A stretch of 64,000 nucleotides of DNA from Tubiluchus corallicola (GCA_030141605.1 JAQGDQ010000037.1:441001-505000), one strand, 5' to 3'. Positions 27,961 to 41,420 are shown, counted from the first letter of the stretch. Notes: generated by a model not told the origin, from the sequence alone. Program-made: numbers and translations.

Positions 27961-29131
27961 AGCTGTAAAGTTTGAGCATGGCAATTTTATTTACACCGGG
28001 TAATACATTTTATTACTCTGGAACTGTGCTTTGGAATCTCTTCCAAATTATATGAAAGACGAACCCATCTTTACGTAATTTCAAAAGATTTGCTAAAACT
28101 TGTTTTTCATGAATTGAATAACCTAATATCAGATATAAGTTGCAGTTATATATCTCGGTACCTTGCTTATTTTGAAATTAACTTAATTCTATGTTCCTTT
28201 TAATGCCAGTAATGACTTGATAATCATTTTATTTTGTTAGAGAGTCATAAACATAATTGTTGTAATGAAATGTCTGTATATCTGCATGTACTTATATATT
28301 TGTAAATAACTGAGGGTCTCCTTGGGAAGCAGTGCTAAGCATTGAGCCATGACGTCACATTTGGTCACGTGGCCTCGCCCGTCATGTGCGTCTTGTTTTT
28401 TGTTCACTACAGTCTTTTTTCCAACATTCGCAATTATACATTCCGTTTTGGAGGTGTATTCAGTATTTCAGTTTGGCTGGTTTAAATATCTAAAATTACG
28501 ACTGTGTGTTTTTTTTGCATTAGAAACAAACTTCTGTAAAGATTGTCAGAAGTGTGACGTAAATGAGGAATTTTACCATAAGATTATTTCTTCCTCTGAT
28601 TTGGGGGTTTATTAGAATAGTCAGATTTGTTGTTGGAGTTTTCCCTTTTTTGGGGTTTGATAATGGTCAGTCTTACATACCTTGTTCTAACAGATGTGAC
28701 TAGGATGTGTTTCTAACAGTTTGGGTGTATTACCCGTTGTAAACAAAAGCAAATTTGTCATTGTTTGTTAGTGGGTGGGTTGTTTTGCTCTGTTTTATAC
28801 GTGCGGAACATTATTCGTGCAAAAAATAGTGGTTTCATTTATTTTAAGATCAACCCCTAATTCTACTGTTCCAAATAAAAAATGGGTCATCAGTCAATTT
28901 TAATATTTTTCCAATACATCGCAGAGATGTGTGTTAAACCCTTCCATTTAGCGAATTTTACGTAGTTTGCTCTGTACGGTCGTTAGCTTTACGTGACTGT
29001 CGTTAGGTATACAAACATTATGAATAAACGTTATCAGTGTGAGTTGATAATAATTATCAAACTTTACCTATAAGTCACTGATCGCCGTGAAACGTGAAAA
29101 ATGATTTAAGATGTAGAAAAGAGATAGCGTT

Positions 29132-29744
29132 TTAAAGAAAAAAATAGGATGATTTTTCACATCCTACCTTATTTTGATGTATGGTAAAACGTATGCATTT
29201 TAACACCTATAATAATGCCAAAGCATTTCTGATAGTTAAATAATAGGCTAAAAACTTAATTAACAGCTAGTGACGACGTCCCCCCAAATGAACATAATTT
29301 TCAACAGCACAAACATTCCATGAACGTGTTGTACGTGTTTGCAAAAGCGAAAATTGAAGTACGATGCTATTGTACAACATTCAGTGTGATATTCATAGCT
29401 CGACAAATTTCAAGATTAAAATTAAAATTTTAAATTTACCGCTGTGCTCTCGCATGAGCTCTCGTGCATATGCATTACGTCACAACTGCACATTTCTGAA
29501 CTGAGATGTATAGCACCTAAATTTTTAATGCACGTGTTTCCGACATGCAGATTCTAGAGCCCATCTAAGTAGCGAATGGCGAAAATCATGTAACAGCGAA
29601 GAACTAGCCGCACGAACTTACGTTTCTGTGGTAATAATTCTTTCATGTAGGTCACCCTTGAAAAAATAGTATGTTCCTTTTCAATATTTTATAGGGAAAA
29701 TTGTTTTGAGCTATAATTTAAGATTGTGTCCGGTTTTCCTTTAA
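29132..29744 (+). mobile_element. T2/Kolobok-like MITE, copy C
   Basis: About 613 bp, with intact TTAA at both borders (29132-29135 and 29741-29744). Left end TTAAAGAAAAAAATAGGATG; right end complement TTAAAGGAAAACCGGACAC, the best-preserved terminal inverted repeat of the four. The interior has more substitutions relative to A, B and D, suggesting an older insertion. Confidence 0.82.
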
Positions 29745-30299
29745 ATGAGAAACCAAACACAAGTCTATTCGTACATTTCCTTCAGTTCTTCACGCCACGT
29801 CTTACTCAACATTTAAATTCTCCTAACTTAATTACCCAAACTCCAGTGTCTCTGCGCTCTTCAACACTTTATCTTTCCCATAGAAAGTCAGGCTTAAATC
29901 AAATTCGTCTTTGAAAAAGTGGCTTTAAAATGCTTATATCACGCAAGTACCTACTTAGGTATGTAATGCACGTTATAAAGCTCGCAAGAATTGCATAATT
30001 ACTTCTCATATAAAGAGGACTGAATGGAATATCTGTGGATAAATTTAATTTTCCGTGCCACAATAGCCGAACTTTTTCTCCTATTATTTGGTTTTATCTT
30101 GAGGATACTGCTTAGTTAAAGGATATTTAACTCGAAGAAAGCTGAATAGTATAGAGAATATTTTAACTTCAAGAAGACTGAAAGCATTATAAGCGCTTAT
30201 GTCTCTGGAGATAGCATTGGCTCATAACAAATATTATAGCCAAGTTAATACATGCCAGTCGAAAGTAATATACTGGTAAGCCGACAAGCAGCAGCACTA

Positions 30300-30370
30300 T
30301 TGCTGTTGTTTTGTTGCTCTTGCTGTTGCTGTTGCTGTTGTCGCCGTCGCCATCGTCGTCGTCGTCGTTG
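30300..30370 (+). repeat. TTGCTG / GTC trinucleotide tract
   Basis: TTGCTGTTGCTGTTGCTG followed by CGTCGTCGTCGTCG. Confidence 0.8.
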
Positions 30371-31890
30371 TTACTGTAGTTTTTGGAGTCAGGGACCAAT
30401 TAACGAAATTCTCGGATTGTTCAAATGAAGGATGAAACAAAAGACACTTTCTCAGATTGTCTGATGTGTTTGAATGTTCTCATCCACTTATATCTGGAAA
30501 CAATACAGAATAAATCGGGGAGGGGAGCGGTGCTGTTTATCCAAGATGCAAAAAAATGAGAATTACTATTATTGTTTACAAATGAGTGAGACAATTTGTT
30601 TGTTTTACTCATTTCAACTCTGCAAACATTTTCTACTATTGTGACCTCAACACTTAACACAGTAGATACTATATGAAAATATAAAAATGTAAGAATATAA
30701 CAATTGTTTTTCCTTGCTCTTCAAAAGCATATGCATAATTATATTTGCTCACAACCACGTGTTTGTGTTCATGGAGAAAATGAAGTGTGTTTGCATCAAT
30801 TCCAGTTTGTCTTGCTCTTAACTCTCTCACCGAGAAAATGAAGCAGTGTTAATTGTAAAGCGTTCCATTCTCTCGCTTTCTTTACTTATCACTTTGCATC
30901 GACAAGTTCCAAATTGTCAGACTGCCGCAGTCTATTAACAACATGGCAAGAGCTCAACGAAACACTCACCAGAACCAATTTACTTTCCAAACATCATAAT
31001 TCACTCATGGAGGCAGTTGATTCATGGAAAATGTTGCGTTCGTTTAGATGCATAGAAAATGCACAAGACGTTTAGCGCAGTTTAAATGCAACGTGTCATT
31101 TACATTAAGCATATATTTTGCATTTTATAACGAGAAGGAAGACTCAATTATACGTTTCTGAGGAAAAGATGACTGGCCAAATGAAGCAAGCTCTTTGAGT
31201 TCTTCAATTCTTTTCACTTTAACAGCAGTAAATGATGGCAGTGAATGTTGCTAATTCACATGAGATGGTCTATACATCCATTAACATGCTTTATGCAATA
31301 AAAGATGTACGCAGCCTCAAACTGCTATACCAGCAGAATTCCTTGTACAATATGGATGTTTTGTTCTGAACACGATATTCTGATTAAATTTTAGCTACTT
31401 AAGTATTAATATAGTTTCGTTTAATAAACTGTTATCAGTAGTAGACTGAAGGCCTTACGCGCCCTTCTGATGAAATCCTAGGATAATATAACTAATGCTT
31501 CTTTAAAGTTGCAAAAAGTTTTATTCATTTCCCTGCTAATCAAATGAGTTGTTATGTAGTTGTTTATACCTCTCAAACAAAAGTTTTTATCGTATTTGCT
31601 AATTGGCTTACTGTTTACTGTTTTCTTCAGCAGCTCCATACTTTTCACTAGGCAGACTAACGCAAGATGCGAATTTATTCAAGAGATAACCATAGTTTTG
31701 TCATGTGCGCCCATCCCTTGCGTAACTCGAACAGCGAGTGGTGACAAGGAGGTCTACCAAGCCTTGTGAATATTGTAGCCACGTGGCTATTAAACGGAAT
31801 ATCAAATGCTTTCTTTTTGCTGCATTAAATTATGTTCTAATGTTTCTATGATTTGTAACTTGCGACATTACGAATCCACAATTAATTCAA

Positions 31891-32418
31891 TTTTTATACC
31901 AAACTTGTTAGACAGTAAATGTGAAAAGGTTGGAGTACAACCTAGATTTGAACCACAGACCTTCTACTTACATGACAGACTCCTTAAACTACTATAGGCC
32001 ACCGCATTCACCAGTGGTCAGGAAGTTCAATGTTCAACGTTATAGCTGGCTAACAAAATTCAACATTTCTAAGGGTTGGATATCTCACACTAGAATGATT
32101 ATAAGCTAATTAAATTAATTTCTAATTATATTAATTAATTAAGTACCCGTGGAAGTTTCATGGTCAAAATTAATCAAAATAAAAAGTAATCTAATTAATT
32201 AGAAAGAGTCGTTCTATAATGATTATATAGTGATTCTATAGTGATCTTACTGGAAATGCTGAATTTTGTTGGCCAATTATAAAGGATGAACCGTTGACTA
32301 CCACTGGGGAATGTGGTGAAATTGTGGTCTACTACGTCGTCTGCCACTTAACGTAATGTTAGCAGACGGTCCATTTCAACTTTTTCATTTATCCTGTTTT
32401 TCAAGTTTGGTACAAAAA
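31891..32418. repeat. 528-bp imperfect palindrome (foldback/MITE-like)
   Basis: The left arm (from TTTTTATACCAAACTTG at 31891) pairs with the right arm (ending CAAGTTTGGTACAAAAA at 32418). Matching blocks recur in mirrored order: CACCAGTGGT at about 32010 with ACCACTGGGG at about 32300, and GCTAACAAAATTCAACATTT at about 32049 with AATGCTGAATTTTGTTGGCC at about 32255. The centre near 32150 is rich in TAATTA. One arm also resembles a tRNA-type promoter on the minus strand (GGTTCAAATCTA near 31950), so two head-to-head SINE copies is an alternative. Arms are clearly diverged, so this is not recent. Confidence 0.65.
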
Positions 32419-33230
32419 TATAAGTCGCTATGGGTTTTGTAACATTATATAATAATAATCTTGGCATTAGGTTTATATAATAATTAAATATTTATTTACA
32501 ACATGCTCTAAGCTGCATTTCAATCATCTATGTTGCATTGCACATGATATCAAGTTTGTTTTCGGTTTAAAACGTTTGCTAATTAAATTGTTTTTGTTTA
32601 CAATATTACATAGATAAGTTAAAGAATACGTCGAAATAATAATTTGAGCATATCTATATTACAAGCAAAATTGGGCTATTGGGTTGTGCGAACAGCCAAT
32701 ACTGATCAAACACATCATTTTACTAACACAAAACAAATAATAATTTTTACAGAAAGCGACAGCAAAATAAGTTTCGTTATTTAGACTGGCAAGGACGAAA
32801 AACTATTACTAACTTGTCTATCTTTGTACCAAGTTCAACAACATTCTACATTCTCCAATTGCGTGCAAAATTAAAAAAAAACTATTATTATGAGTGTTTT
32901 AATTCGGGCAGCAATCAAATTCGCAGTGTTGCCCATTTGCAACCCACTATTAGTTTGTAAATTTCAATAACGCATTCTCCTATCGTACGCCAAGTAGTTT
33001 TCCTCGATGTTAAAGCGATATTAAAACTAAAGAATTATAACAAACTAAGTACATCCTTCACACAATAAGGCATATTAGATTGAAATTTTAGTTAATGGCA
33101 AATATTAACGATGTAGTGTGGATTATGTTTTACGTTATGCTGACAAAACATGAAAAATTCATTGTAACTCTTTACGTATCTGCCTGCAAATGCATGGAGG
33201 CATACGTCCTTTGTATATTTATGTATTATT

Positions 33231-33234
33231 CATT

Positions 33235-33276
<42 letters not shown>

Positions 33277-33296
33277 GTCGTCGTCGTCATCATCGA
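33231..33296 (+). repeat. (CAT)n / (CGT)n microsatellite
   Basis: Uninterrupted ATC units with a CGTCGTCGTCGT insertion near the right end. Confidence 0.95.
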
Positions 33297-34480
33297 TATG
33301 CATTATTTTCATTCTTAAAAGGTGCAGACCGTATAATAGTACGATAAGCATAAAATACGTGGGTCGGTAGAACATTAAAACGTTTATTAGTTTTATTTGC
33401 AGCGGGATAAATGCGCCGAAGCTTTTGTCCGATACAAATCTTTTCAGCTTCCGCCATTTTATTTAAATTCTATGCATCCTAGTATCTAATTGTATCACAT
33501 CCTATTCAGCACGCCACTCTGTTCTTTAACAAGAATAGAGTTTATCTTTTGAATTCGTCATCATTCATGATACATTATTCAACGTCAAGAAAACTGTACG
33601 CTGAAGATGATTAAAGCGACCAACAAATCGCGCTTCATCAAGACCACACAATGTTAATCACTCAGGCCGATTTAATTATATCAATGGCGCATGCACATGA
33701 TTAACAACTAACAACAATTAACAGTCAATAATTATACAGGAGCTATTCATGACAGTAGATGTGCATGTGAATAAATTAAGTCGATCACAAAGTAATCAGT
33801 TATTGAGATAATAATAACTAGCTTGTTGGTACGCACTGAGGTGAACTCAAGGAGAAAATTCAACATTGCTCTTACAGAGGAAGTAATGCTTGTACTAACA
33901 AGCTGGACAGTTAATTGATAATTATAGAGACATGCACAAGGTAGATTCATGCAATAAAATAGATTTTGTCATTATTATTGTGACTGGTTTGCGCGACCAT
34001 ATTAATGCAGCGTTCGCGTTTTGTAAATCATATTAAAATTTACAATTATTCTTTGGCAACACTAAACATAGATAAACAACATCAATACATCGCGCCTGCT
34101 AAGTGAAAATACCGCACATCATTTATATTTTGCTATATTTGCTCTGTCCTCTGTCCTTTACTTGCTTTGCTCGTTAATTTCTGAAGTACACCTGACTAAT
34201 TAACTATACATATGTAAGACAAGTAACAGCTTTTGTTGAAAAAAGCCATAAATCGACCTATTGACGAATGTTGGCCCCTCAAAAATGTTGTTTTCTGCCA
34301 TTAGTAAGTGACAATTAGTTCATGCTGTTAACCTTTGCACGGCCCTTAGAGAGCCAATTCCTTCAAAGTCTTTACGACATCTTTAAACACGTACAGCATC
34401 ATTTTTGAGAGGCTATTGAAAATTACCTCCTGAATCTTAATGAAATAGTAGGAGCGATTCATTTTTAGATGCTACCAGTC

Positions 34481-34481
<1 letters not shown>

Positions 34482-34532
<51 letters not shown>
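34482..34532 (+). repeat. (GA)n microsatellite
   Basis: GA dinucleotide run with a single GCGA interruption. Confidence 0.95.
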
Positions 34533-34599
34533 TAGGTTGACTGACTCACTTGAAAGCTCGGGCTAAATTGAGTTAAATAAATCGCTTGAATAAGTACAT

Positions 34600-35540
34600 G
34601 TTAAAGTTCATTATGTAACAAAAGGCTCATTACATGGCAACGCGATGTTATGTAACAGAAAATGCCTGCATTAGGTAACAAGTAACAAAATTCGTCATTG
34701 TAGTAATTTTCAGAGCATTATGTAACTATTTTGGCGTCATTATGTAATGCATTATGAAAGGAAAAATGACATACTTTGTGAATGATTAATGTTGGTTTGG
34801 ACGTGGTTTGCTTGACGTTTGGATGCGGGCTGGTTATTGAACTTGGTCAGTTTTTTCCTGTTGTATATGTGGGTCCAGCTCGGTCTGATCTGGTCACATG
34901 TCTATAATGTCAGACGTTTGATCTGTCTAAAGTTTGGTCTGATTGAATCTGATCTGTTGGCAGTATTTGGCATGGGTTTGCATTTATCAATGCAAGAAAT
35001 TGGAAAATAGTCGCAAACGAAAAAATTTTTCTCGACCATTCTCTCTTCTGGATCCGACACCCGTTCTTAGTTCTTAGTCACCTTGTTTGGAAAAATTATC
35101 GCTCATATTTATCATTGAAGATACGTCAGGCAAGAAGCCCCATCATACTAAGTTGAAATTTCGTACAGACATGTGACATACTGTGGACTAATTTGCAGCC
35201 TAAAGGAGCCCAGTTTTTCAATTATTCAAACCCAGCCAGAGCAAACCATTGACAGGTTAGGCCTGAGATATACCAAACCCATCTAGACAGCCAAACAGAC
35301 TAACCACAAACAAGACTTCTGATAGATCAGAGTACAGACAGGCCAGTCACCGACCTCTAATAGATCAGGTCAGACCTCAGACAAACGTGCCATAGACCAC
35401 TGATATATAAGATCTCACACAGATGATCACAGGTGAGACCCCAGACAGAAAGTCACAGAGCAGCCATCTAATAGCTTAAACCTCAGACAGACAAAACTCC
35501 TGACAATCCATTTTTGATTGTTACATAATGTTGCATTTGT
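34600..35540. repeat. Mosaic of degenerate short repeats
   Basis: Three sub-blocks: ATTATGTAAC words at 34609-34750, GGTCTGATCTG-like words at 34830-34960, and ATCAGGTCAGACCTCAGACA-like words at 35270-35505. The last is followed by GTTACATAATG at 35519, the reverse complement of the first block's word. The block may be one old element with inverted ends. Confidence 0.45.
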
Positions 35541-36462
35541 TACATATAAACAATAGCAAACTGGTTATCTGACTCGTCGTTGTCGACATTATAATCATCA
35601 TGGAAGAAATGGTACCCCGAACTGGAGTACCTCTGGTCTAAGCGATGTTATAAATATAAATACTAAACCATGGCTTCTATTCTGTGCCCAGCAAGTCTTT
35701 CGCAAGACAAATTATAAAAGCAGTAATAACATAATTAGACTCAAGACCGTCTGATGACGCTGCAGCTGCTTTGAGTCTCACTGCATTGATTACAGCGAAG
35801 AGTGACATTAATCAAAACTATACTAGTTTGTTTTGCAATGTGCTGTGTAAACCTCGTTCATTGTGCAAGCGATAATAACTCATTCACGCAACTCATAAAA
35901 TATTTTGCATCCCGAGATTGGCTTTTATGCACGTCTTTGTGTTGGCGCGTCTATATATGTTTAACAGACTCGGCAGTTATATGAGTTTCTGCCATTAGAA
36001 TGGCACGTAATTTATGCACACATAGTAAAGATTTGAAAACTGAATTAATTGGATAAATGCATTTAAGCTTGAATGGTTTCGCTTTTTAGAATAAGCTTAA
36101 AATGTGACAAGGCTTCAAAAGCAATGCCCAGAGTGGGATGCAATCGTGCAAAAATCAGCAAAAATCTGTCTGCAAGTTTTGCGATAACAAAGTATACTAA
36201 TCAATAAAAAAAAGGTTTATTTGGTATGCGTGCTTACAATGAGTATGCCAGGGGTACAAGTTTCACTGGAACCCAGATTACATGCCATGATAATATGCAT
36301 GCATATATCAATAACCGTTAGTGCAAAATAAGTTAAGTTGTTAATTTTAGATGAATTAGAAAGCAAAATTATCATAATTAAGAATTCACCCACAAAGTCA
36401 CTAAATACCTGAATCGAAAACTATTTGACTTAGTGGTTTCGACGTTCAAAGATGTGGATGGA

Positions 36463-36961
36463 CGAGCGCCTGCTTCCTGTTTGCTCAGACTTTGTCTGTC
36501 CTCAAATTCGCAAATCCAATGTGCCTCCTCCTAGTATGCTCAGGTCTTGTCTGCCCTCAGTTCAATAACTTCATTGTGCCTGCTCCTAGTCCGCTTAGGC
36601 GTTCTCTGCACTCAGATCAACAACTTCATTATGCCTGCTCCTACTCCGTTTAGGCCTTGTCTGCCCTCACATCAACAGTTTCATTATGTCTGCTCCTAGT
36701 CCACTCAGGCTTAGCCTGCCCTCAGACCAAAACAGCTTCATTGTGCCTACACTTAGGTGCACAGATCTTGTCTGCCCATAAGATCAACAGCTTCATTGTG
36801 CCTGCTCCTGACTGCACAGATCTGTCTGCCCCCATATCAAGAGCTTCATTGTCCCTGATCCTAGTCGACTTAGACCTTGTCTGCCCTCAGATCAAGAGCC
36901 TCATTGACCATGCTCCTAACCCGCGCAGGCCTTGTTTGACCTAAGATCAAGCGCTTCATTA
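36463..36961 (+). repeat. Degenerate minisatellite, about 55-bp unit, about 9 copies
   Basis: Units share TGTCTGCCCTCAGATCAA, then AGCTTCATTGTGCCTGCTCC, then a variable TAGTCCGCTCAGGC-like spacer; the GCCTGCTCC block recurs at about 36470, 36527, 36578, 36633, 36688, 36743, 36800, 36856 and 36909. The plus-strand frame across it (36657-36944) is repeat translation, not a gene. Confidence 0.88.
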
Positions 36962-37224
36962 TGAGAAACGTTACACATAGACTCGCATTTACTTTACGTA
37001 GTTTGAGGAAAAGTTGGTAAATGTATGTAACGTATTGGTGATTAATAACTGAGAAATGAGTGAGTTGAGTCAGGGTGACCTGTTATAATTTAAGTCAAGT
37101 TAAGTTCACCTTAGCTAATTAACTGATGTATTTTTTTGTATTTCAAAAACAAAGCTAAAACTTTTATGACAGCAAAAGAGATTTTCTTGTGTTTAAACTT
37201 TCGGGTATTGAAACCGTCATTTAT

Positions 37225-37600
37225 TTAAAGACCTCTGCGTCCAGTATCCAATGCCCACATGATTCGTGTCCAATGGGTACAATAGGAACCAACAATGGGT
37301 TCCAATAGTTTTTTCATGCATGCAAACAGCCAAGTCCGTTATAAACATTTTCCTGTGTCCCAGTTCCCCCCCCCCTCGTGCCTAAAGTGCATACTCCAAT
37401 CCTTCATCTGTACAATCTTCTCCATGTCTAACTTGCCTTATGCCCGAATAGTTTTGTGTCCAAACTTGCTTGTGTCCAAATTTGCCAGTTTTCAAACACT
37501 TTGTGCGCAGACATCTTTTGTTTAAATGTTCATGTGCCAAACATGCTGTGCCGAAATCCCTATGTCCAAACTTCCTTGCTCTGTGGGAAATGCCCAACAC
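37225..37600. repeat. Weak degenerate repeat (GTGTCCAAACTTGC words)
   Basis: Words of the type TGTGTCCAAACTTGCTTGTG recur at irregular 15-40 bp spacing, with a C9 run near 37367. Probably an old minisatellite adjoining the one at 36463; it may equally be cryptic simplicity. Confidence 0.4.
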
Positions 37601-38239
37601 ATTTTAGTGTGTTTCCATATGCAGTTGCTTACATCAACAGTCTAACATGATAGTAAAAACTGACGCTTAGATTGCCTCATTGACAAAAAAAGCAATACTT
37701 GATTCGAAATTTCATCTAGCAGGCACTTGGTTTGGTCAATTGATTCTAAACATTCAGCAAAGAGCTCCGACCAAGATATTAATTGAACATTGCGAATATG
37801 CTTTATAGTCAACATATGATTTTCCAACATTTCGGTAAAAGCTCTATATAAATTGAAAAACATGTTTTATGCCTTTCAGCAATTTTATTTCATGCTCAAA
37901 AGTAATTGCTGGCTTTATTATTAAGTGTTTAGATTGCACTATAATGAAAATGCCGAGTTCAAATACAATGTCTTGATGCAGTGGCAATCAAACAAATTTT
38001 CATTTCAGCTCAATTGGGATGTAGTATGTTATGCAAGGTCATTATAATACATAAATGGTTTTTATTGTTATCATTCACAGTGTTTTCTTGGTTGAGCACA
38101 CTATAAATCATTTACCAAAGATGTTCTCATACTCGGAACTGCTTTGTTATTGACTTATAAATAGGCCTAATTCTTGATAAGGCTGGACTTGCGTGTTGCA
38201 GCCAGGAGTGGTGGGTATTCATTAGTTTTAAAATTAGAT

Positions 38240-38610
38240 CACCACCAATGTCAGCATCGTCGTTGTCGTCGTCGTCGTCGTCATTAAATCATCAACAACA
38301 GCAATTTCTCGTCATCACCATTTTCGTGATCATCATCGTGATCATTATCGTCATCGCCGCTAAACAATAAAATTGTCAGCTGTGATGAACATTAGTACAT
38401 TTTCAAGAATATCACCAGCTGCTTACTTACAAGCTTTAGCTCAATCATCTTCATCATCCTCTTCTCTACTAACATCAAATCACGACAACCACATCATAGG
38501 GTAAAATCACCGACAGCCTTCAGCATGACTATCATCATCACTACCATCGCCATTATACAGTGATCATCATCATTATAGTCAGTGATATTGGCATCATCAA
38601 AAGTCAATGA
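38240..38610 (+). repeat. Cryptic ATC/GTC-rich stretch
   Basis: CGTCGTCGTCGTCGTCGTC at about 38263, then recurrent CATCATC and GATCATC words for some 350 bp without fixed period. Confidence 0.65.
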
Positions 38611-39094
38611 TAATAATTAGGAATCACAAGGGCGCAACGCCAATATACCCTTCTAAGAATGTTAGTGGAGACCATATTGCATTTCTCAAAGATCGTTTTA
38701 TTTGATTAACTTCAGGAGAGCGACGTGACAACATTTATCCTCCTCCTTTTTGCCCCGTCACAGCGACCCGTAACTCTTAAAGCGCATTAAAAGTAGCGTA
38801 ATTTCACGCAGATTTGAGCAATGATTCCGCTTGTCTGCACTGGCGAATATTGACGCCTCATTTACTCACAATTAGTCTGCTAAAATCATTTTAATGTCTG
38901 AAGGTGTTTTGGGCTGAGGCTACAAGGAAACGTGGCGGTTTTGTCAATTGGAAATGGTCACCATTAATCTTTTTAGCCTAAAATAAAAATTAGACTTTGC
39001 ATAAAAAATTTTTTTATTGGACGATAGAAGCAGAGGCCATTGGACATTGCTGATGTAAACAAAGACGACTCAGCGATGACACGGCAAAGAAACC

Positions 39095-39111
39095 ACTGTT
39101 ATTATTGTTGC

Positions 39112-39149
<38 letters not shown>

Positions 39150-39245
39150 GCTCCTGCTGCTGCTACTTTGTTGCAGCGTCATCGTCGTCGTTGGCGGCTG
39201 TGGTGGTGTCATCATCATCATTGTTGTTGTCATCGTTGTTGGTAA
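39095..39245 (+). repeat. (TTG)n / CTG / ATC trinucleotide tract
   Basis: TTG run at about 39110-39150, then CTGCTGCTGCTAC and TCATCATCATCATTG. Confidence 0.93.
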
Positions 39246-39307
39246 TGGCATATGGTTATGATGACATGTATAGACAACGTTATGAACGTGGATACAGGAC
39301 CTAACAT

Positions 39308-39490
39308 AGGCCTGTATGCATTATGTTTAAGTTCATACGAATAGATGGCTTGTTTATGAACTTTATGAACTTATGCCGTCTAGTAAGATACAAAAAAGAC
39401 TGCTAGTTATAGACTAAAACAGTTTTGCAGGCCTGCATCATCATTATGAGCTTACGTTGAAGTCCAAACAAATAAGAGGCTTTTATACTG
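39308..39490 (+). repeat. Degenerate direct duplication, about 121-bp spacing
   Basis: AGGCCTGTATGCATTATG at 39308 and AGGCCTGCATCATCATTATG at 39429 each lead into related sequence ending ATAGATGGCTT and ATAAGAGGCTT. Confidence 0.4.
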
Positions 39491-41247
39491 TTCCCTAATT
39501 TATGCTGTTCCCTAAAATACACAGTCGAAATGATATACTAATATTAATCGGCAATTTTTTATTTAATGGTGTTTGAATAAATTGTGCAACAAGGCTTAAC
39601 GGTTTGATGAGTGGGTGGAGTAGCGGTGTTGATGGATTTCGCGGGGAGGCGGGTCGCGAGAATAATGACGCATAAAATTGAAGTAGGTCTAGGGAAACAA
39701 CAGTACAGATGGTGCATTGTTGTTGTGGCCACACCTACCCCGCTGCTTTCTGTCTCATGATAATTAAATTGCTCCTAGTACGTCATTCATGGGCATGATC
39801 ATAAAATTTAATACGAGATTAAAGAAAGTTGTATGAATAACTGATTACAGCCCTCTTTTAGCAAAATGCAGAGCATTTTGAGCGGCTTTGTCCCGAATCA
39901 CAATCACTCATAAAGCAAACCGCTGAGAAATTGTTTGAGTACCTGACTTAAGTCTGTTAAAGTAAAATAGGCTGAACCTTTGCAGAAGAATCGTGCATTG
40001 TCGAGTGTGTTTGGCTTTTTGTTGGACACCAACAAATGTTTAGAAATCCTAGAACGGTGCTTCACAATGGAGTGAAATGGTTTTGTTGCCCACAGCTGGC
40101 TGCCTTATGGAGGCTTTTCTTACGCTGAGAATTAATTGAACAGAAGTTGTGGTGAATGGAAGAAAGAGTGCAAAGAAGGAGCTGAAAATCAACACTTGAA
40201 GTAGCTTTTAGAAACGGAAATCGGCCGTAGCATTGTTACTCGCAACCGCTATTTGCTTCCAGAAGAGAAAGGTCTTGCAAAATTGAACCCAGTTTACTTT
40301 ATTTATCAAACACTAACCGGGTCTTATAATCGAACTGCAATTACCGTTTAAATAGTTGAAATTTGAATAAACCTTAATCTGGCAACACAGTAAATATTAA
40401 GGGCTGGTGTTATCCTTGCATCCGAAACTTTCGTATTGTTGGTAGGCATACAATAAAGTGTAAAAATATTCAACCTAATACACGTATTTCCAATCTGCGT
40501 TTTCACCTAAAATGAAATCTCAAAAGTAAATTTTTGTTGGCGAAGAAATTGCCACGGTTATCAATGATGAAGCGAGAAACAATACACACATATTGTTCGT
40601 ATCATACATGTCGGTAATTATTTTCGAAAAAAGAAATGCACTGGCAGTTTACTCTGTCCAACTAAAGTTAAAAATTGTCTTATTTGTCAGTTTTCTATAA
40701 TTCATTGCTTGTTGTACGTTCTGCTAAATAATGATTCTGGTTGCCGTTAACATTCCCGAAATAATAAACCTAGTCACGGATGTACAACGAAATGTCACGG
40801 AAGTTGTCACTTTCAAGCTAGCTCTATAAAACAAATGATTTTCTAAAAAAGGACTTGTCTCTGTCATCGGAAGGATCGTACCACAAGCTTCTGATTTCCA
40901 TCCTTCCATGCCACTTCCATGCAAGTATACAGCACAACCGCATAACTAAACTACGATTTCGTACTGTTCCTGGGAATGCTCCAACCGACGAACGTGATCA
41001 ACCTAGAGACTTGCCGTATGATCACTTACTCTATCAGAGCTTGTACCCTTTATTTATTATTATAAACTGAAGAGCTATTTATGTTCACTATTTTCAAGAA
41101 CAGTTATTGGTGGGTTAGAGTTGTTAAATATTGGTGACAATGTATTTTGAAATTTCATTCATGTAGTGACATCGCCGAATTTAAGTTTTAGACTACTGTT
41201 TGCGGTCAGCCGTACACCTTGGTGAGGCTTTCTACTAAACAATAATG

Positions 41248-41310
41248 GCAATGGCGCAACGAGTAGCACTTTGGGTTTCGCGTTCAAATCCCATAAGAAT
41301 GCTATTGCAG
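41248..41310 (+). mobile_element. SINE-like fragment with A- and B-box motifs
   Basis: AATGGCGCAACGAGTAGCA and GCGTTCAAATCCCA are separated roughly as in a tRNA-type internal promoter but the intervening length is short. No tail is seen. Likely a truncated SINE head. Confidence 0.3.
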
Positions 41311-41420
41311 TTAATCAGTGAAAGTCATTATTAATTAGTTTTATGATTTTTGGTAAAACTATTTGCTTCTAAAAATTTAGAGTAACAGTATTATCTTTTC
41401 TCATCTTTGTTTCTTTTCTG

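Larger units (their letters stand above)
16790..29131. other. Non-coding block upstream of SoxB2, MITE B to MITE C
   Basis: Contains the pentamer array, trinucleotide tracts, one SINE and the long GA tract. The remainder, including 24000-29131, is unique AT-rich sequence in which I see no exon or RNA gene. A stretch at about 25330-26260 is more balanced in composition and contains homeodomain-type words, but I cannot show conservation. Confidence 0.55.

Noticed and set aside
28349-28615. 88-codon plus-strand frame beginning near a CACGTG
   Set aside because: ATG present but no known domain, no promoter or splice context; likely chance.
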